This document shows positions 21,431 through 33,257 of a DNA stretch of 64,000 nt, piece after piece. The stretch is from NCBI RefSeq assembly GCF_002127325.2, contig NC_035433.2:145917472-145981471 (forward strand). The letters run 5' to 3'. Under the pieces are notes generated by a model that did not search any database, was not told where the DNA came from, and was given only the letters and a program-made list of their open reading frames with translations. Numbering within the stretch: position 1 is the first letter of the stretch; every line of letters starts with the position of its first letter. The stretch comes from Helianthus annuus (taxonomy: Eukaryota > Streptophyta > Magnoliopsida > Asterales > Asteraceae). A program made the position numbers and the translations under genes.

Positions 21431-23050
21431 ACCTCTTGGATCGTCGGTCTTCACCAAAATCCATTATTCCACCAGGTTCCGCAAAACGCCCGTGCCCTCG
21501 GAAGTCAATGTCAGCCTGCTCATAGTCAATAACATCTGCCACATCTTAAGTATGACACATCGACAAAAACATATAGGCTTTGCCTTGTATCAGACATTCG
21601 TGATTCGGAAAATTATCAAACCAAGAATAAAAGAGCGGTACTGACCTTGAGGGAGAGTGCATTCTTCGCTTCTTCAAGCATTTCAACATTTTCCTTTTTA
21701 AGTTTCTTGTCCAGCTCACTCATGGAGTCTGCCCATTTTATCTTTTCTTGAATTGTAATAAGTAAGCCGTCTGATGTACCCAACCTACGAAATGTCATTA
21801 ATCAGAGCCACAATACGTGATTTATTTTATAGCAGATAACAAATTAAATATTCAAAAAAATGTTATTTTCCAAAACATCCTGAAGAACGTGTTTAACACA
21901 AATGTAAAGAAATGGTAAATATAATTAGAGATTACCAATCTCAGAGTGAATGTATCATGTTCCCCAGTTGACCGGGCCTGAGATCCCAAATGCGATTACG
22001 TCAAAATAAAAAAAGGATTCTTTTATCACCTACAAAACTTTAACAATCAAAAAACCAAAACCAAAACTTTAACAATCAAAAAAATTTGATAACTATGTCA
22101 ACAACACAAAATTATGTAAAAAAACGTTGGAATTACCCTAAGTAGCGACAAACCACAAAATAAGAACATGCGAGAAGCCACACCACATGCAATCAGAAAA
22201 TCAAAGCTTCAAACGGAGAAGACGAAGAACAAAGAATGAGTAGAATGTGACATCGTATTTGGCCATCGAAAATTTCACAGAGGAAAAAATACAGAAGAGT
22301 ATAAATCCAGTGCTAGTGCTGGATGAATAAATTCAAGAGAGGATTTGAATACAACAAATAATCAAAACAACAGAATCATACCTCTGTTTCGATTAATTTC
22401 TCTTAAAAAAAGATGCGACATTTGATTCGTTTAGGGTTTGGAGAAAAAGCGACAATGAGAATGATAAGAGAGATGAAACATTAAATAAGATCCAAATGTT
22501 AAACGTGGTTTACCTGAATTGCAATTCGGATCCCGCGTCCAAGGCATTCACAATAGCTAATATTGCTTCCCTCCCAAAATCATCCTCTAGCTCCACCATA
22601 ACCTGCCAAGTAGTCCAAATCGATCTCATTTATATTATTATATAGATTTCAAATCAACCCTGCAACAGTTTCACACAAATAATCCTATAAACAATTAACA
22701 ATCCACAAAAACCCTAAGTCCTAACTCAATAAGCAACAACACCAAAAATTACATAAGGTGACTTAAGAAACCTTTAAACCCCATAAATTTATATTACTGA
22801 GATACTCAATCGATTATCCAAAGAAACATTTAGAAACATAAGAATTGATGAGCGGATTGCTCCCACTTTTATTTTGTCCCACTTCGAACATTCATCAAAA
22901 TCATACACCACCAAACATAAACATAAACATATACCTGCAGCTTCGTAACCTGCGCAAAGATCTCTGCGTAGTCACTTCCATCTTCAAAGTCTATACCTTC
23001 TTCTCGAACTCACTCGTATACTGCTCTTCCGCTCCATTAGCTATGGGCCC
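21431..23050 (-). pseudogene. multi-exon captured gene fragment, unknown product
   Basis: At least four exon-like blocks lie on the minus strand. About 23050-22936 encodes MEGPIANGAEEQYTSEFEKK and, after a frame break, GIDFEDGSDYAEIFAQVTKL. About 22602-22515 encodes VMVELEDDFGREAILAIV..., flanked by CAG and GTAAAC. About 21787-21646 encodes LGTSDGLLITIQEKIKWADS... with a helical, Lys/Glu-rich end. About 21545-21433 encodes ADVIDYEQADIDF...EPGGIMDF. Consistent splice sites and codon-level conservation suggest a real parental gene with a coiled-coil-prone protein. Frame breaks in the first block show decay. I do not recognise the family. Confidence 0.5.
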
Positions 23051-23718
23051 TCCATGTTCTCATGTTCACAAAATCAAGATGTAAAATCAACACAAAATTG
23101 AGAATGCATTACCTGTGGGCTATCCTTTAAAACATTACTAACGTATGACTTACAACAACCTATATATGACTTGCGCTAACTTAATAAAAAAAACTCCCGG
23201 AACTAAAACAACCAAACAAAATGAATAAAACTAACATAAAGTTACTTTTTAACTTATTGTCATCACTATAAACGATCTATTTTAGACCTTTGACAAATAG
23301 TTTTGGTAGCACGACAGTTGACCTTTTGTAGTCAAACAGTGACTCTTTCTTCGGATTCAGTTTTTAAAATGGTGAAAGATAAATTCAAACACATAGGCTA
23401 AAAGATTTGATGGTTACAAACATAACACTCCCTCACTTCAATGAAAATATTAACATATGTCCAGGATATATAATTGAAAATAAATGTTAGACCATTGACC
23501 AAATATGTGGCATAAGCTTCAATAATGTCAAGATAACTAGTTCAAAGTTCCTCTTGCGACCAAGATCGTGACGCCATCATGTGGTAATCTACTTCTCGTA
23601 TGCCTAACAATAACCACATATATCAATAATGCCACAGTTGACTTCCAACTAAACTTTTTCATTTTGACCCACTTGATATAAAACACAACTAAAAACAACC
23701 AATGAATATGAAAAATAA

Positions 23719-23747
23719 TGACAGCTGTGGGATTTGAAGCCACGCCA

Positions 23748-23798
<51 letters not shown>
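23719..23798 (-). tRNA. tRNA-Leu(UAG), possibly inactive
   Basis: The 80-base cloverleaf is clear. It has an acceptor stem GACAGTT/AGCTGTC with one G-U-type pair, D arm GCC...GGC, anticodon stem CCAGA/TCTGG with loop TTTAGGC (anticodon TAG), a long variable arm typical of Leu tRNAs, and discriminator A. The T stem reads GTGGC/CCCAC, so the last pair (normally G53-C61) is a C-C mismatch and the B box is altered (GCTTCAAATCC). This may weaken TFIIIC binding. It lies within the 5.4-kb Helitron. Confidence 0.75.
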
Positions 23799-23799
<1 letters not shown>

Positions 23800-23884
23800 A
23801 GATGTATATAATATTTGAAGAAATTAGAAAAATATAAATGAGACAATGACAATAGGTTAATAAATTATGAGATTAATAAAAAAT

Positions 23885-23904
23885 AGTGACAGCTGTGGGA
23901 TTTA
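23885..23904 (-). repeat. partial repeat of the tRNA-Leu 3' end
   Basis: TGACAGCTGTGGGATTT repeats the last bases of the tRNA at 23719-23735 with similar upstream bases (AATA.TGACAG). It suggests a local duplication of the acceptor and T arm only. Confidence 0.6.
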
Positions 23905-25571
23905 AAAGGTATTTCCTGGAGCTACGTTAAATCAGGAATCGTGATTTCAAAACATTTAATCGTGATTTTTGAAAAAAAAACCATAATCGATGAAGAAAGG
24001 AATCGTAGAATCTGAAACACAATTCACTAAAGATCTTACGTTCATTAGATTTAAGACGGAACAAAGTTGTGCCGGATGAATAATCACCGTACGATTGTTA
24101 TATCAGATCTTCACCATAAAAAAACCAAAAACAAACATCAGTAATAACTTCGATAAATGATGAACACATAAATATAGAACACAAACATCATACCTGCAAA
24201 TTTTATAACTGTATCTAATTGAAACAACTGATATAAGATTCGATTAGGATAAACACAAAAGCAAAAACATACCTAGTAGACGAACTTAATTTCCGCAATC
24301 AAGAAAAACAGTGTATAAAAATCAACACCAACATACTTATACCCAAGGAAAATATACTATTGTGAAAGATCAAGAAACGATTAACATTAACTTAACTTCA
24401 TAATCACATACCTTTGTAAATACCACCATCAATAAAAGCAAAACCTTCTAAGATTAAAAAGATGAAATCGGTGAATGATGGTATAGATGGTATAGAATGA
24501 TGCATAAATAAAAATCATACCTTGACATAAATCAAATGGTATAGAATTCTCTATCCGATAAAAGCTAACAGTCTGCATCATTCTGCAATAAATCACGATA
24601 AAGTAATAGAAGTATGTTTCATCCAAAACAAACCCAAATCATAATAAGTAATATAATTATAAAAATGAAAGCTAACACTTAGTATACTCACTATAATATC
24701 AATGACAGTAGAATCAAACAAATTAAAGAAGCCAAATAAGCACCGCATTGCATAAATCCAAAGCCCTAAAATAACCTTAGATCTAAATGACGGCCAAGCC
24801 AAATCTGAAAAATAAAGAGTTAATAGAATATATAACCAAAAATCTGAATAAGATAAAGTAGAACCCTAAACTGATAAATAAAGAGAAATCATAGTTTAAC
24901 CGTGGGAGATATGTAACACCTCAGTTGCAGATTTCATTAGTAGAGATTTCGAAAACCATAATTTGAAAAATAGACAATATGATAATAAAATCAATAGGCA
25001 ATATAGTAATTTAGTGAGATTTTATTAAAGGACTCAAGAAACCCAATACATCTGACGATTTGTTTGTTCATACCAAAAAATTAAAAAAATAAAATCTGGA
25101 TAAAGAACATACATCACCTTGAATTCGAAAGAAACTCTATGAGGAAGAATTGCATCCAAGAATCGAGAGAAGCTCACAGTAAGTCGTCATAGAAGACTGA
25201 TTTCTCCAATAGAGCGATTGAATGAGGAAGAATGCTATGGAAAATCTGTGGCGGCGGCAGAAGACGGGTTAGGGTTTCGTAGGTTGCACACAGTGACACA
25301 GAAAATGAGGCCTATGAGAGAAATAGGTTAATTAGATTGTTTTTATAGGCGGGTCAACAAACCGGGTTCATCAGACCCGAAAATTGCCGGATCCCGTGTC
25401 CCACTTCTTTTTTTGGTTTGTGTATTGTGAAATCTGGTTTGTGTAGAGTTAATTAGAAAAATTCCCTCCCAAAATCAACCTTCACTAAACCAATGAATGC
25501 CACATAAGCAAAATGGCTCCACCATTCAAAGACAAATGGCCCAAATCATCTCATTTATTAATATATATAGA

Positions 25572-26880
25572 TTCTAATATATATCATTGTTATTTCAAAT
25601 AACTGATCATAATTACATGATTATTCCTCAATGTTTTACTTGAATTTTTATATCAAAATGACAGGTTAAATTTTATACCTTTATATCTATTATAATTGTT
25701 TACTTTCTATAGGTATTTCAATGATCACATGGCAATATATTTCGGATTAATATTCTATACTTTCATCAAAAACAAAAGCAATCCTATATTCTTCCATTTA
25801 TAATTTCCAAAAAATAGTGTTATGTAAAAACCTTTTTCAATGTGACATGTAATACTATTTAGAAAAAAAAAAAACAAGAACAGGAATAAAGAGGGATGGG
25901 TGGGAGTTTTTTCTTATGAAAATTACCAAAGATGTAACTAAGTGTTGTAGGAATGGGATCAAATACAAACACTTAAGTTTGTAAGAACCATAAGAACCAA
26001 TACATAATTAACAAGTGTCCATCAATAAAAAATTAGTTTAGGGGTAATTTAGACTTTTTGACCATATTTATTTATAACTAATTAAAAATAATTACAAAAA
26101 ATATAATCGGCACAACACTATATAATTAGCACAACATCATTAATCGTTCTTCATTATCAGCACATCGTCCTCGAATCGTTCTCCATTATCAACATAAATG
26201 ACATTAGCACAACATCTTCAATCATTCTCCATTATCAGCACACCATATGTGCTGATTATATCTACTTTTGGTGTTTGTTTGTATTATTTTGTAATTAACA
26301 CATAATCAGCATCTTATTAGCACAAATATAAAACACCTTTTGTTAACTTTCTTTAAAAAACACTTTTATAAATACAAAAAGGTATAGCAATATGGTACTC
26401 ATATTAAAGATAAAAAAATACTTGATTTTATGGTATATATTTTTAAAAAAAATAATGAAGTAATTAAAAGTTATTTTAGTTTAAAAAACTTTGGTGGAAT
26501 TTGTATTTAATAGAAAATGGTCAAATGACTAGCAATTTTACAAAATTACCCCTAATTTGTTAGTAGTAATTTTTAATTATAAGAGTTTTATTTATAATCA
26601 ATATCAACCCTTGATTTAAATTAACAATGGTTCAAATCTGTTCTTACGGTTCTTATAATTAGCACTGTTTGTACAGGATCTCAACCCGAGTGTTGTAATA
26701 AATTAAAAAGTTGCCATATGATCGTTAAGTATGTTCTATGTATTTATAACTTTTACAGATAATAATAATTGTAAAATAAAAAAGTTTTTTCTAAAACCTA
26801 TAATTAAACTCTTTCCTTTGGATATGCATAATCTTCTTCAAGAAAATGGGACATCCATAATGATTAAAGAATAAAGCCTT
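25572..26880. other. intergenic AT-rich, no gene
   Basis: Very AT-rich sequence with a few short dispersed direct repeats (AGCACAACATC..TAATCGTTCTCCATTATCAG forms at about 26118-26240). No reading frame or transposon end was recognised. Confidence 0.4.
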
Positions 26881-27029
26881 AAACCTTAATACTTTAGAAT
26901 AGTCTCCAGATGAGTTGGCAATTTTCGACACTTCAGATTTTTCGATTTGATAAAGAACACTTGTGCGACAGAATGATTACCAGTTAGCAACTTGTTAAAG
27001 TATGCATGCAAAATTCTCTTTCGATACCA

Positions 27030-27155
27030 AAGCACGACAAAGCTTGCATCGAGAATCAGCACATGTTCGTCCCGTTCCATTTCAATACCTTTGGCGCTCT
27101 CGCCCCTGACGCGGTGCGGTTCCTCAAGCGGCGCAGTTTGTTGTCCATCTATCTG
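27030..27155 (+). pseudogene. retroelement-like coding remnant
   Basis: The plus strand reads KHDKACIENQHMFVPFHFNT followed by FGALAPDAVRFLKR. A motif of the form F.PF.FDTFG.LAPDAV.FLKRVQ recurs in plant LINE or related reverse-transcriptase-associated sequences, as remembered. The reading frame loses similarity after about 14 further codons. No catalytic motif is present and flanks are unrelated. Confidence 0.35.
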
Positions 27156-27615
27156 CCATTAGTCTGTAATCGTGTCTGTTTTAATGAAAACATGTTATTT
27201 AAAAAAAATTCTCATTAAGAAAATATATAATAAAACCCACAATTAGGGACAAACTATAAAACAAATACAAAAATTGGTAGATATGTATTTTATTGGAGAA
27301 AGGATATATAGCTTCATCTTCATGCATGCATGAGAAACAATAAAACCGTATCATCATCTAGAACACTCACTTCATTGTATACAAAATCATTACTAAATGT
27401 GGAGTTATTTACTAGTTGAACAAATAATTATAACTGCATTTTATGTAGCTTCAAAGTGTTTATTACATAATATCATCACTATAATCCTACTAGAAAAAAA
27501 GTAGAGAATACAATATTCTAAGACATATATTAAATTTTTGTTCAGAAAGTATGTATTGAGTAAGTTTTCTTAAAATCGAAAAGGGTTTCTAGCAAATGCA
27601 AAAAACTTTTTTTTG

Positions 27616-27768
27616 GTTAGGATTTACAAAACGATCTTGCATATTAAAATTGTTTGAATTTCTTAAAGATAACATTCTTGAATCATATTTGGTTAGGATT
27701 TACAAAACGGTCTTGCGTATTAAAAATGTTTGAATTTCTTAAAGATAATATTCTCGAATCATATACTT
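27616..27768 (+). repeat. two-copy tandem repeat, about 76 bp
   Basis: TTTGGTTAGGATTTACAAAA and following sequence to TTCT.GAATCATAT occurs twice in a row (about 27614-27690 and 27690-27768) with few changes. Confidence 0.8.
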
Positions 27769-27794
27769 GTCTTTTATCTGATTAATTACTACAA

Positions 27795-27850
27795 TTGTTG
27801 TTGTTGTTGTTGCGGCTGCAGCTATAGTGGCGGTGGTGGAGGTGGAGATG
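27795..27850 (+). repeat. GTT and GGT/GGA microsatellites
   Basis: A (GTT)n run is followed by GGCGGTGGTGGAGGTGGAG. Confidence 0.8.
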
Positions 27851-28343
27851 TTTATTTGAATTATTTAGTGTTACTATACTCTTAACAAAATATACAATGT
27901 CTTAGCATAGGTTAGGTGGTTTTTGTTGCTTTTTTAACACTATGTGTGACTAATTTATTAACATTATTGTTACAGCTTAATGCTATGGACCACGGTTGAC
28001 TATGGTGACCCTATTTGGATCGCTTTTGCTAATGTATGTATGATATGTTCACACATGTGTGTTGATAAGCAAAAGGAGATGAGAAGAACCTAATAATTAC
28101 ATATATAGGTTGAAAAATAAACAAAGAAAGAGATAAAGTTACTTTTTCTGACCTTTTTTCACGGACTCGTTTTGACGAGGGACTATTTATTTTACAGTCA
28201 CAAAAGTATATATTTGTGATAGTGGTACGTGGAGTTAAACCACTTGTTAGAGGCACGTGCAGTAAAAAAAAAATTATTTGTGGTAATGAATATTTATGTT
28301 CTTATTCATTAGACTTAATAATTAATTTGGTAGGACGTATGGT

Positions 28344-28488
28344 CAGTGGCGGATGCAGGAACTTCTTTCAGTGGGTTCGTTTTGATAGATTCTCATTATT
28401 TTTTCCAAGTCATACAAAGTTCTTACTAAATTTTTCCAAACCGAGGGAGTTCATGTGAACCCACAAAATAGGGTTGGATCCGCCACTG
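28344..28488. mobile_element. small hAT-like MITE
   Basis: Inverted ends CAGTGGCGGATGCAGG and the complement of GGATCCGCCACTG enclose 145 bp with no frame. The flanking octamers CGTATGGT and TGTACGAT differ only by transitions, which fits an aged 8-bp target duplication. Confidence 0.6.
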
Positions 28489-28998
28489 TGTACGATGATC
28501 TAATAGACAACTAAGCTTACGTGATATAGTACGTCATTAATGTAGATAGATAGATGAATCACATATATTTGAGAACAAAATAGTGAGATGGTTTAGGCTA
28601 CAAGGGGGGGACACAGTGAACGCCTCTAAGGTTCTAGGTATCGCAAGATCAATGTTCTTACCGTTCGACATGTATGGCATCCATGGTCGGGTAGGAGTGA
28701 GAAGGAGAAGCTGAGCGAAGCATCGTGGTGAGCTGGTGATTGTGGCTTCGACATGACTCCTCCCATCCTAGAAGTTTTAGACAGAAAAATTACGATGTTT
28801 TCTTTTATCTAATAACTACTAAATTTAATAATTTATCGCACGTTAAATGGTTCAAAATGTATCTTAGTATCACATCACTGTCTTGTTACTATTAGCTCTT
28901 ATAAGCAAGCATATATTAAAATTGAATTTGTTTAACCTTTTGGTATGTGTTAATGTTAATACATGGTTACGTTTCACCCAACTATGAAATGTTGTTTA
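28489..28998. other. intergenic, no gene
   Basis: No credible coding region or element end was found. A patch of moderate GC (about 28610-28770) contains a GGGGGGG run. Confidence 0.35.
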
Positions 28999-29007
28999 TT
29001 AACATAA

Positions 29008-29371
29008 CAGTTATTGGATTTTATCACCCCAACTATTGGCTGTTGGCCGCTGGCACACTCAACTATCACTTTGACGTCTATCACCCCCAAATTAACACTT
29101 AGTGTGTTCTGTCACCACGTCCTTAACTAATCACTAACTTTTGATCTTGTTACTATACTTTTGGGGTGTCCTAAGATCCCTAAAGCCGTCCTAAGATCCC
29201 TATGACACCCCCAAAAGTATAGTACCAAGATCAAAAGTTAGTGATCGGTTAACGACGTGGTGACATAACATACTAAGTGTTAAGTTGGGGATAATGGGCG
29301 TCAAAGTGATAGTTGGAGGTGGCCGCGGCCAATAGCCAATAGTTAGGGGGTGATAAAATCCAATAATCCTT
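29008..29371. mobile_element. Mutator-like foldback element
   Basis: Long inverted arms begin TTATTGGATTTTATCACCCC and share GTTAAGTTGGGG and CCAAAAGTATAGTA blocks. The flanks are the exact 9-bp repeat TTAACATAA (28999-29007 and 29372-29380). It is nearly all inverted repeat with a very short centre and resembles the ends of the Pack-MULE-like element at 4136-5300. Confidence 0.85.
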
Positions 29372-29942
29372 AACATAATCAATTTGCTTTCACTTATACT
29401 CTTAAATTTCATATATTCTATATTTTCTGATGTCTTAGTGACATCTTAAAGATATGTGATACCTTCAAATGATTGCATTTGAATAGTTATATATTCTGAA
29501 AAAGAAAATGGGAAACGATTAAATACATTGAAGTGGAAAAAGGGAGATAGCTTTTTAATGGTAGATAGAGAACAAATAAAGGGTGCTCGTGCATATCCTT
29601 GGTCTTGGTGGTGGGGACTGTATGTATAGTAGAAAAGAATATACAGTGTGTAGTCTCTGTCACTCACTAGCATGCTATGCTTTCTTTCTTCTCCATTTTC
29701 TAGGGCTTTTCGATCACAATTCCCTTTTGCCCCATGCTTACTACTTACTCTCCACTTATTTTACCTTTTCCATATCCCTTATATAATAATATGTTAAAAG
29801 TTAACTTATTTAGCAAATGAGTTAATATTGATCAGTATAAAAGATTGAATGTGTAATACTTTGTACATCTCATGTATCAAGTTCAGAAATCTAGATAAGT
29901 ACTCATAAGTTATTAGATAAAACCCATATGAGAGTGTTTGTT

Positions 29943-30240
29943 AGGCCACCCGGGGCGGTCACCTTTTAGCCCGTGATGAACATATAACGAGTTATAGAAA
30001 ACAAACCGCCGCCGCCACCATCGAGTTTAACGCGTCGATTTTATAACGGGTGAAAATTATCACGCGTGAAGAATGGTACGTGTTGTTTGATTTGTTGGGT
30101 TGTGAGGATTTATTGTTGAGTGTTGTGAGTGATGGACATTTCCACTAAAATCCATCACTAGGGATGGAATAATGCTTGATGACATGATGTAACTTGATTG
30201 GAAGTTGTGAGTGAGTGATGAATGATGACTACCCCTACCC
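29943..30240. mobile_element. possible Tourist-like MITE
   Basis: TTA trinucleotides flank a roughly 300-bp stretch whose inner part shares TCCATCACTA and GTGAGTGATG motifs with the Tourist-like element at 9347-9632. Its terminal repeats are weak (GGCCACCCGGGG versus GGGGTAGGGGTAG). Confidence 0.4.
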
Positions 30241-30550
30241 CTTATCAGGGAAAATTATTAAAATAGACAGTGTAATTTAGCCTTCATCAAAGTAGTCAGC
30301 CTCATTTCCATCAATTAAAATATGTCACATTAGTTTCACCAGTTGAGACGACTAGTGATTTAGCCTACATTTTTTCCAAGGCAACAAAGATGTTAGAATG
30401 GATAAGCCTACTCTTTTATGAGGCACCTGAGAGTCTGGAGACAGCTTAGCCCCGCTTTTGGATGCTGGCTAAGACTACTTTGGAAAATGTTGAAAGTCAT
30501 TGTTTAATTTATAAAAATCTTGGTGAAAGTAACTAATATATTTACTACAT

Positions 30551-31958
30551 AGGGCTGTTCACGAGCCGAACCGAACCGATCGGAGCATTGCTCGTGCTCG
30601 GTTCGTTTATAAACCGATCCGAACCGAATCGAGCGTTTTTTCAACCGAGCCAAAGTCGAGCGAGCGTCTTTCGATCCGAGCATTTTTCGAACGAACGTCG
30701 AGCGAGTATCGAGCGTTGTAGAATAAACAAAGAAAGTGACGATGGGAGTGCTAGTTGTTAGAATAAAGTGTAGTTTCGTCCAATAGAACACAAGTAAAAA
30801 ATCTAACAAATAACCAGGAATACAAAAATACTCAACTAGTTCTATAAGCGGGAAGATAAATCGTCGACCGATTGAAACATACCCTTGTTCTATCGGAAGT
30901 TTGAAATTGAATGGATCGATTGAAGCTAAACCCTTGCGAGTTGGTGTCTTGGCGAGTGGCGATGGAGAAATCGAATAACGATGGCCAATGGGGGTTTTGA
31001 CCAGGGTCTTGCACTTTTGAATCAAATGGCGGGTTTTAACTTGAGTATTGATCGACGTTTCACATTTTAGTATTTGAAATTTTGACTCAATTATTCAAAT
31101 GGACATTTAAGTATTGGATAATTGGTATTGGATTTCAATTCTAATTAGGGGTGCAAACGAGCCGAGCCGAGTCCGAGCTCGACCAGGCTCGAGCTCGAGC
31201 TCGTTTAACATATGAAAGCTCGATCTCGAGCTCGGCTCGATTCGAGCTTTATTTCTGAAGCTCGAGCTCGGCTCGAATGTAATTTTTCAAGCTCGAGCTC
31301 GGCTGGGGCTCGACTCGTTTAATATTTATTAATTAATTTATATTAATTATAATTATTATTATACATATAATTTAGTTATTTTTTATATTTATATAAATGG
31401 TAATTATTATTATATAAATATATGTTTAATATATTAATAAATAATATATATAAATAGAAAGCTCGATTAGGCTCGTGAGCCGGCTCGAGCTCGATAAGCA
31501 AAGCTCGGGCTCGGGCTCGTTTACTAAACGAACTTGTTTTTTAGGCTCGGGCTCGAGCTCGAGCTCGTTTAAGCTCGGCTCGTTCGAGCTTTTTTTCGAG
31601 CCGAGCTCGAGTAGCTCGCGAGTAGCCCGGCTCGTTTGCACCTCTAATTCTAATTACTTAAATGAGCTCTATTTGGATCTTGGACCAAACATTATTAATG
31701 TTGGTTACTAGTCATTTCATTAAAAATGATACACACACAAACACAAATATATATATGTATATATATATTAAAAGATAAATCGAGCCAACCGAGCCGAACC
31801 GAACTGAGCGGACCTTTGCTCGTGCTCGGTTCATTTACAAACCGAGCCGATCTGAACCGAGCATTTTTTTAATCGAGCTGAATCGAACGAGCAAATTTCG
31901 AGCTTTTTCCGAGCGAGCATCGAACGAGCGTCGAGCGCCGGGCAATTTGAGCAGCCCT
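30551..31958. mobile_element. hAT-type element hosting a nested hAT
   Basis: Inverted ends AGGGCTGTTCACGAGCCGAA and the complement of TTGAGCAGCCCT flank arms rich in CGAGC and CCGAACCGA. Target copies TACTACAT (30543-30550) and AACTACAT (31959-31966) differ by one base. A second complete hAT element (31146-31646) is inserted within. The 173-codon minus-strand frame at 30504-31025 crosses the element end and is considered spurious. Confidence 0.75.
31146..31646. mobile_element. nested hAT-type element (GAGCTCG family)
   Basis: Ends TAGGGGTGCAAACGAGCCG and CTCGTTTGCACCTCTA are flanked by an exact 8-bp duplication ATTCTAAT (31138-31145 and 31647-31654). It is the same family as 14471-15214, but with a shorter AT core and no Stowaway insert. 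Confidence 0.9.
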
Positions 31959-32729
31959 AACTACATGACTGCGAGATAACTTAAACCTATGATCTTTGCG
32001 AGTAGCTCTTAATCTCTTCTAACCCATAAATCTCATGTTGCAACACACCTCTATGAAAATATCAAACCAAAATTGCTCAATTGATGACAAATCATACCAA
32101 CTATCTCGTTTTATGACAAAGTTTTCATGATGATCAAGTCTTACTATACGTTCACCTTTGGTCGACATGGAAACGACAAATAACACCACCTATCCCCTAT
32201 TCCCTTGTAGCGTGTTATGGAAAGAGCTAAACACGAGGCATCTTCCTAAGTTTTAAGAAATCCGTCGTTGCTATGGTTGTCTGATCGTAGGGAACTAAAA
32301 CGGTATATATAAGTAATGTTTTTTTTTAAATGGTAAGATGAAGTTAATGCTAATATGTTTTTGTTGAAAAAGGAATTGTGAATTTATGCATTATACAACA
32401 AAAATCAAACAAATAAAGTCTTTATGGTTAGTTCAAACTTTGTGGTGTGCGTTATCATTCCACTAGTTTCATCTGAAAGTGAGCTTGTGTATCAGGCATA
32501 TATCCATTAGCATATGAGGTCTAGTTGCATTGTGCTTTCTTACGCACAAGTCTCGATTGGATATAATATACAAATAATAGTGCAAATTTTAGAGGCGTGT
32601 GAAGTGCGAACACCCTTTCATAAATCCATGTTATAGCATATATCACATTGAGCGATACACTATTTCCTGTATAACAAAAATAAAAATATAGTATTTTTAT
32701 TTACCATGATTGGATTGTGTTAAGAGTAG

Positions 32730-32945
32730 TCCTGTAAACGAACCGAATGAACACGAACAAGGTTTTGTTCGTGTTCGTTCGTTAAGGATATAATGTGTTT
32801 ACGAACGGTTCATCGACAATTATCCAACGAGATTTTTTGTTCGTGTTCGTTTACTAAGAAAAGGAACGCGTTCACGAATGATTCACGAACACAAACGAAC
32901 CCATATAAATTTGGCGAAGACGACAATGGCTAGAGGTGGATGGTG
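32730..32945 (+). mobile_element. left arm of a GTTCGT-family hAT element
   Basis: The arm carries GTAAACGAACCGAA, GTTCGTGTTCGTTCG, GAACGGTTCA and TTGGCGAAGACGACAATGG, as in 5699-6355. The right arm is missing; foldback sequence begins nearby at about 32970. Confidence 0.6.
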
Positions 32946-32969
32946 AGAGGGAACGGCACTAGACCTTAA

Positions 32970-33213
32970 AGCCCTATGGTTTGTTATTTTGTTTCTCGGA
33001 TAGTCCCCTGAGTAGATGTCAGTTAGTTTGGAAATAGCAGATATGCTCTCTATGGTTTGTCATTTTCTTACTCGGATAGTCCCCTGGGTAAATGTCAGGG
33101 GACTATCCGGGTAATTAATAAAATAACAAACCATAGAGAGCATACCTGCTATTTCCAAAAGGTGGGGACTAAACGTGAAAACACGTGAAACCACAGGGAC
33201 CATCCGGGCAATT
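32970..33213. mobile_element. partial foldback element (GGTCCCTATGG family)
   Basis: Inverted blocks (CTATGGTTTGTCATTTTCTTA and its complement, GGGGACTATCCG) match 33505-33816. The right end GGGCAATTAACTC is canonical but the left terminal repeat is lost. Confidence 0.65.
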
Positions 33214-33257
33214 AACTCTAAGACAAATAAGCCCTCACGTGTCTATAGGTGTACATG

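Larger units (their letters stand above)
20133..25571 (-). mobile_element. gene-capturing Helitron, about 5.4 kb
   Basis: On the minus strand the element starts TCTATATATATTAATAAATG at 25571 (after host A) and ends with a hairpin around CCCGGGAGTATTCTCGGG, then ATAACCTAG at 20133 and host T. These are Helitron termini. No Rep/helicase is visible, so it is non-autonomous. It carries intron-bearing fragments of an unidentified gene (about 21431-23050), a tRNA-Leu-like sequence (23719-23798), and a separate short ATG-started fragment (20936-20993). The ends are judged by eye. Confidence 0.7.

Noticed and set aside
30504..31025. 173-codon minus-strand frame
   Set aside because: It crosses the terminal inverted repeat of a hAT element, has no known motif and changes composition at the element border.
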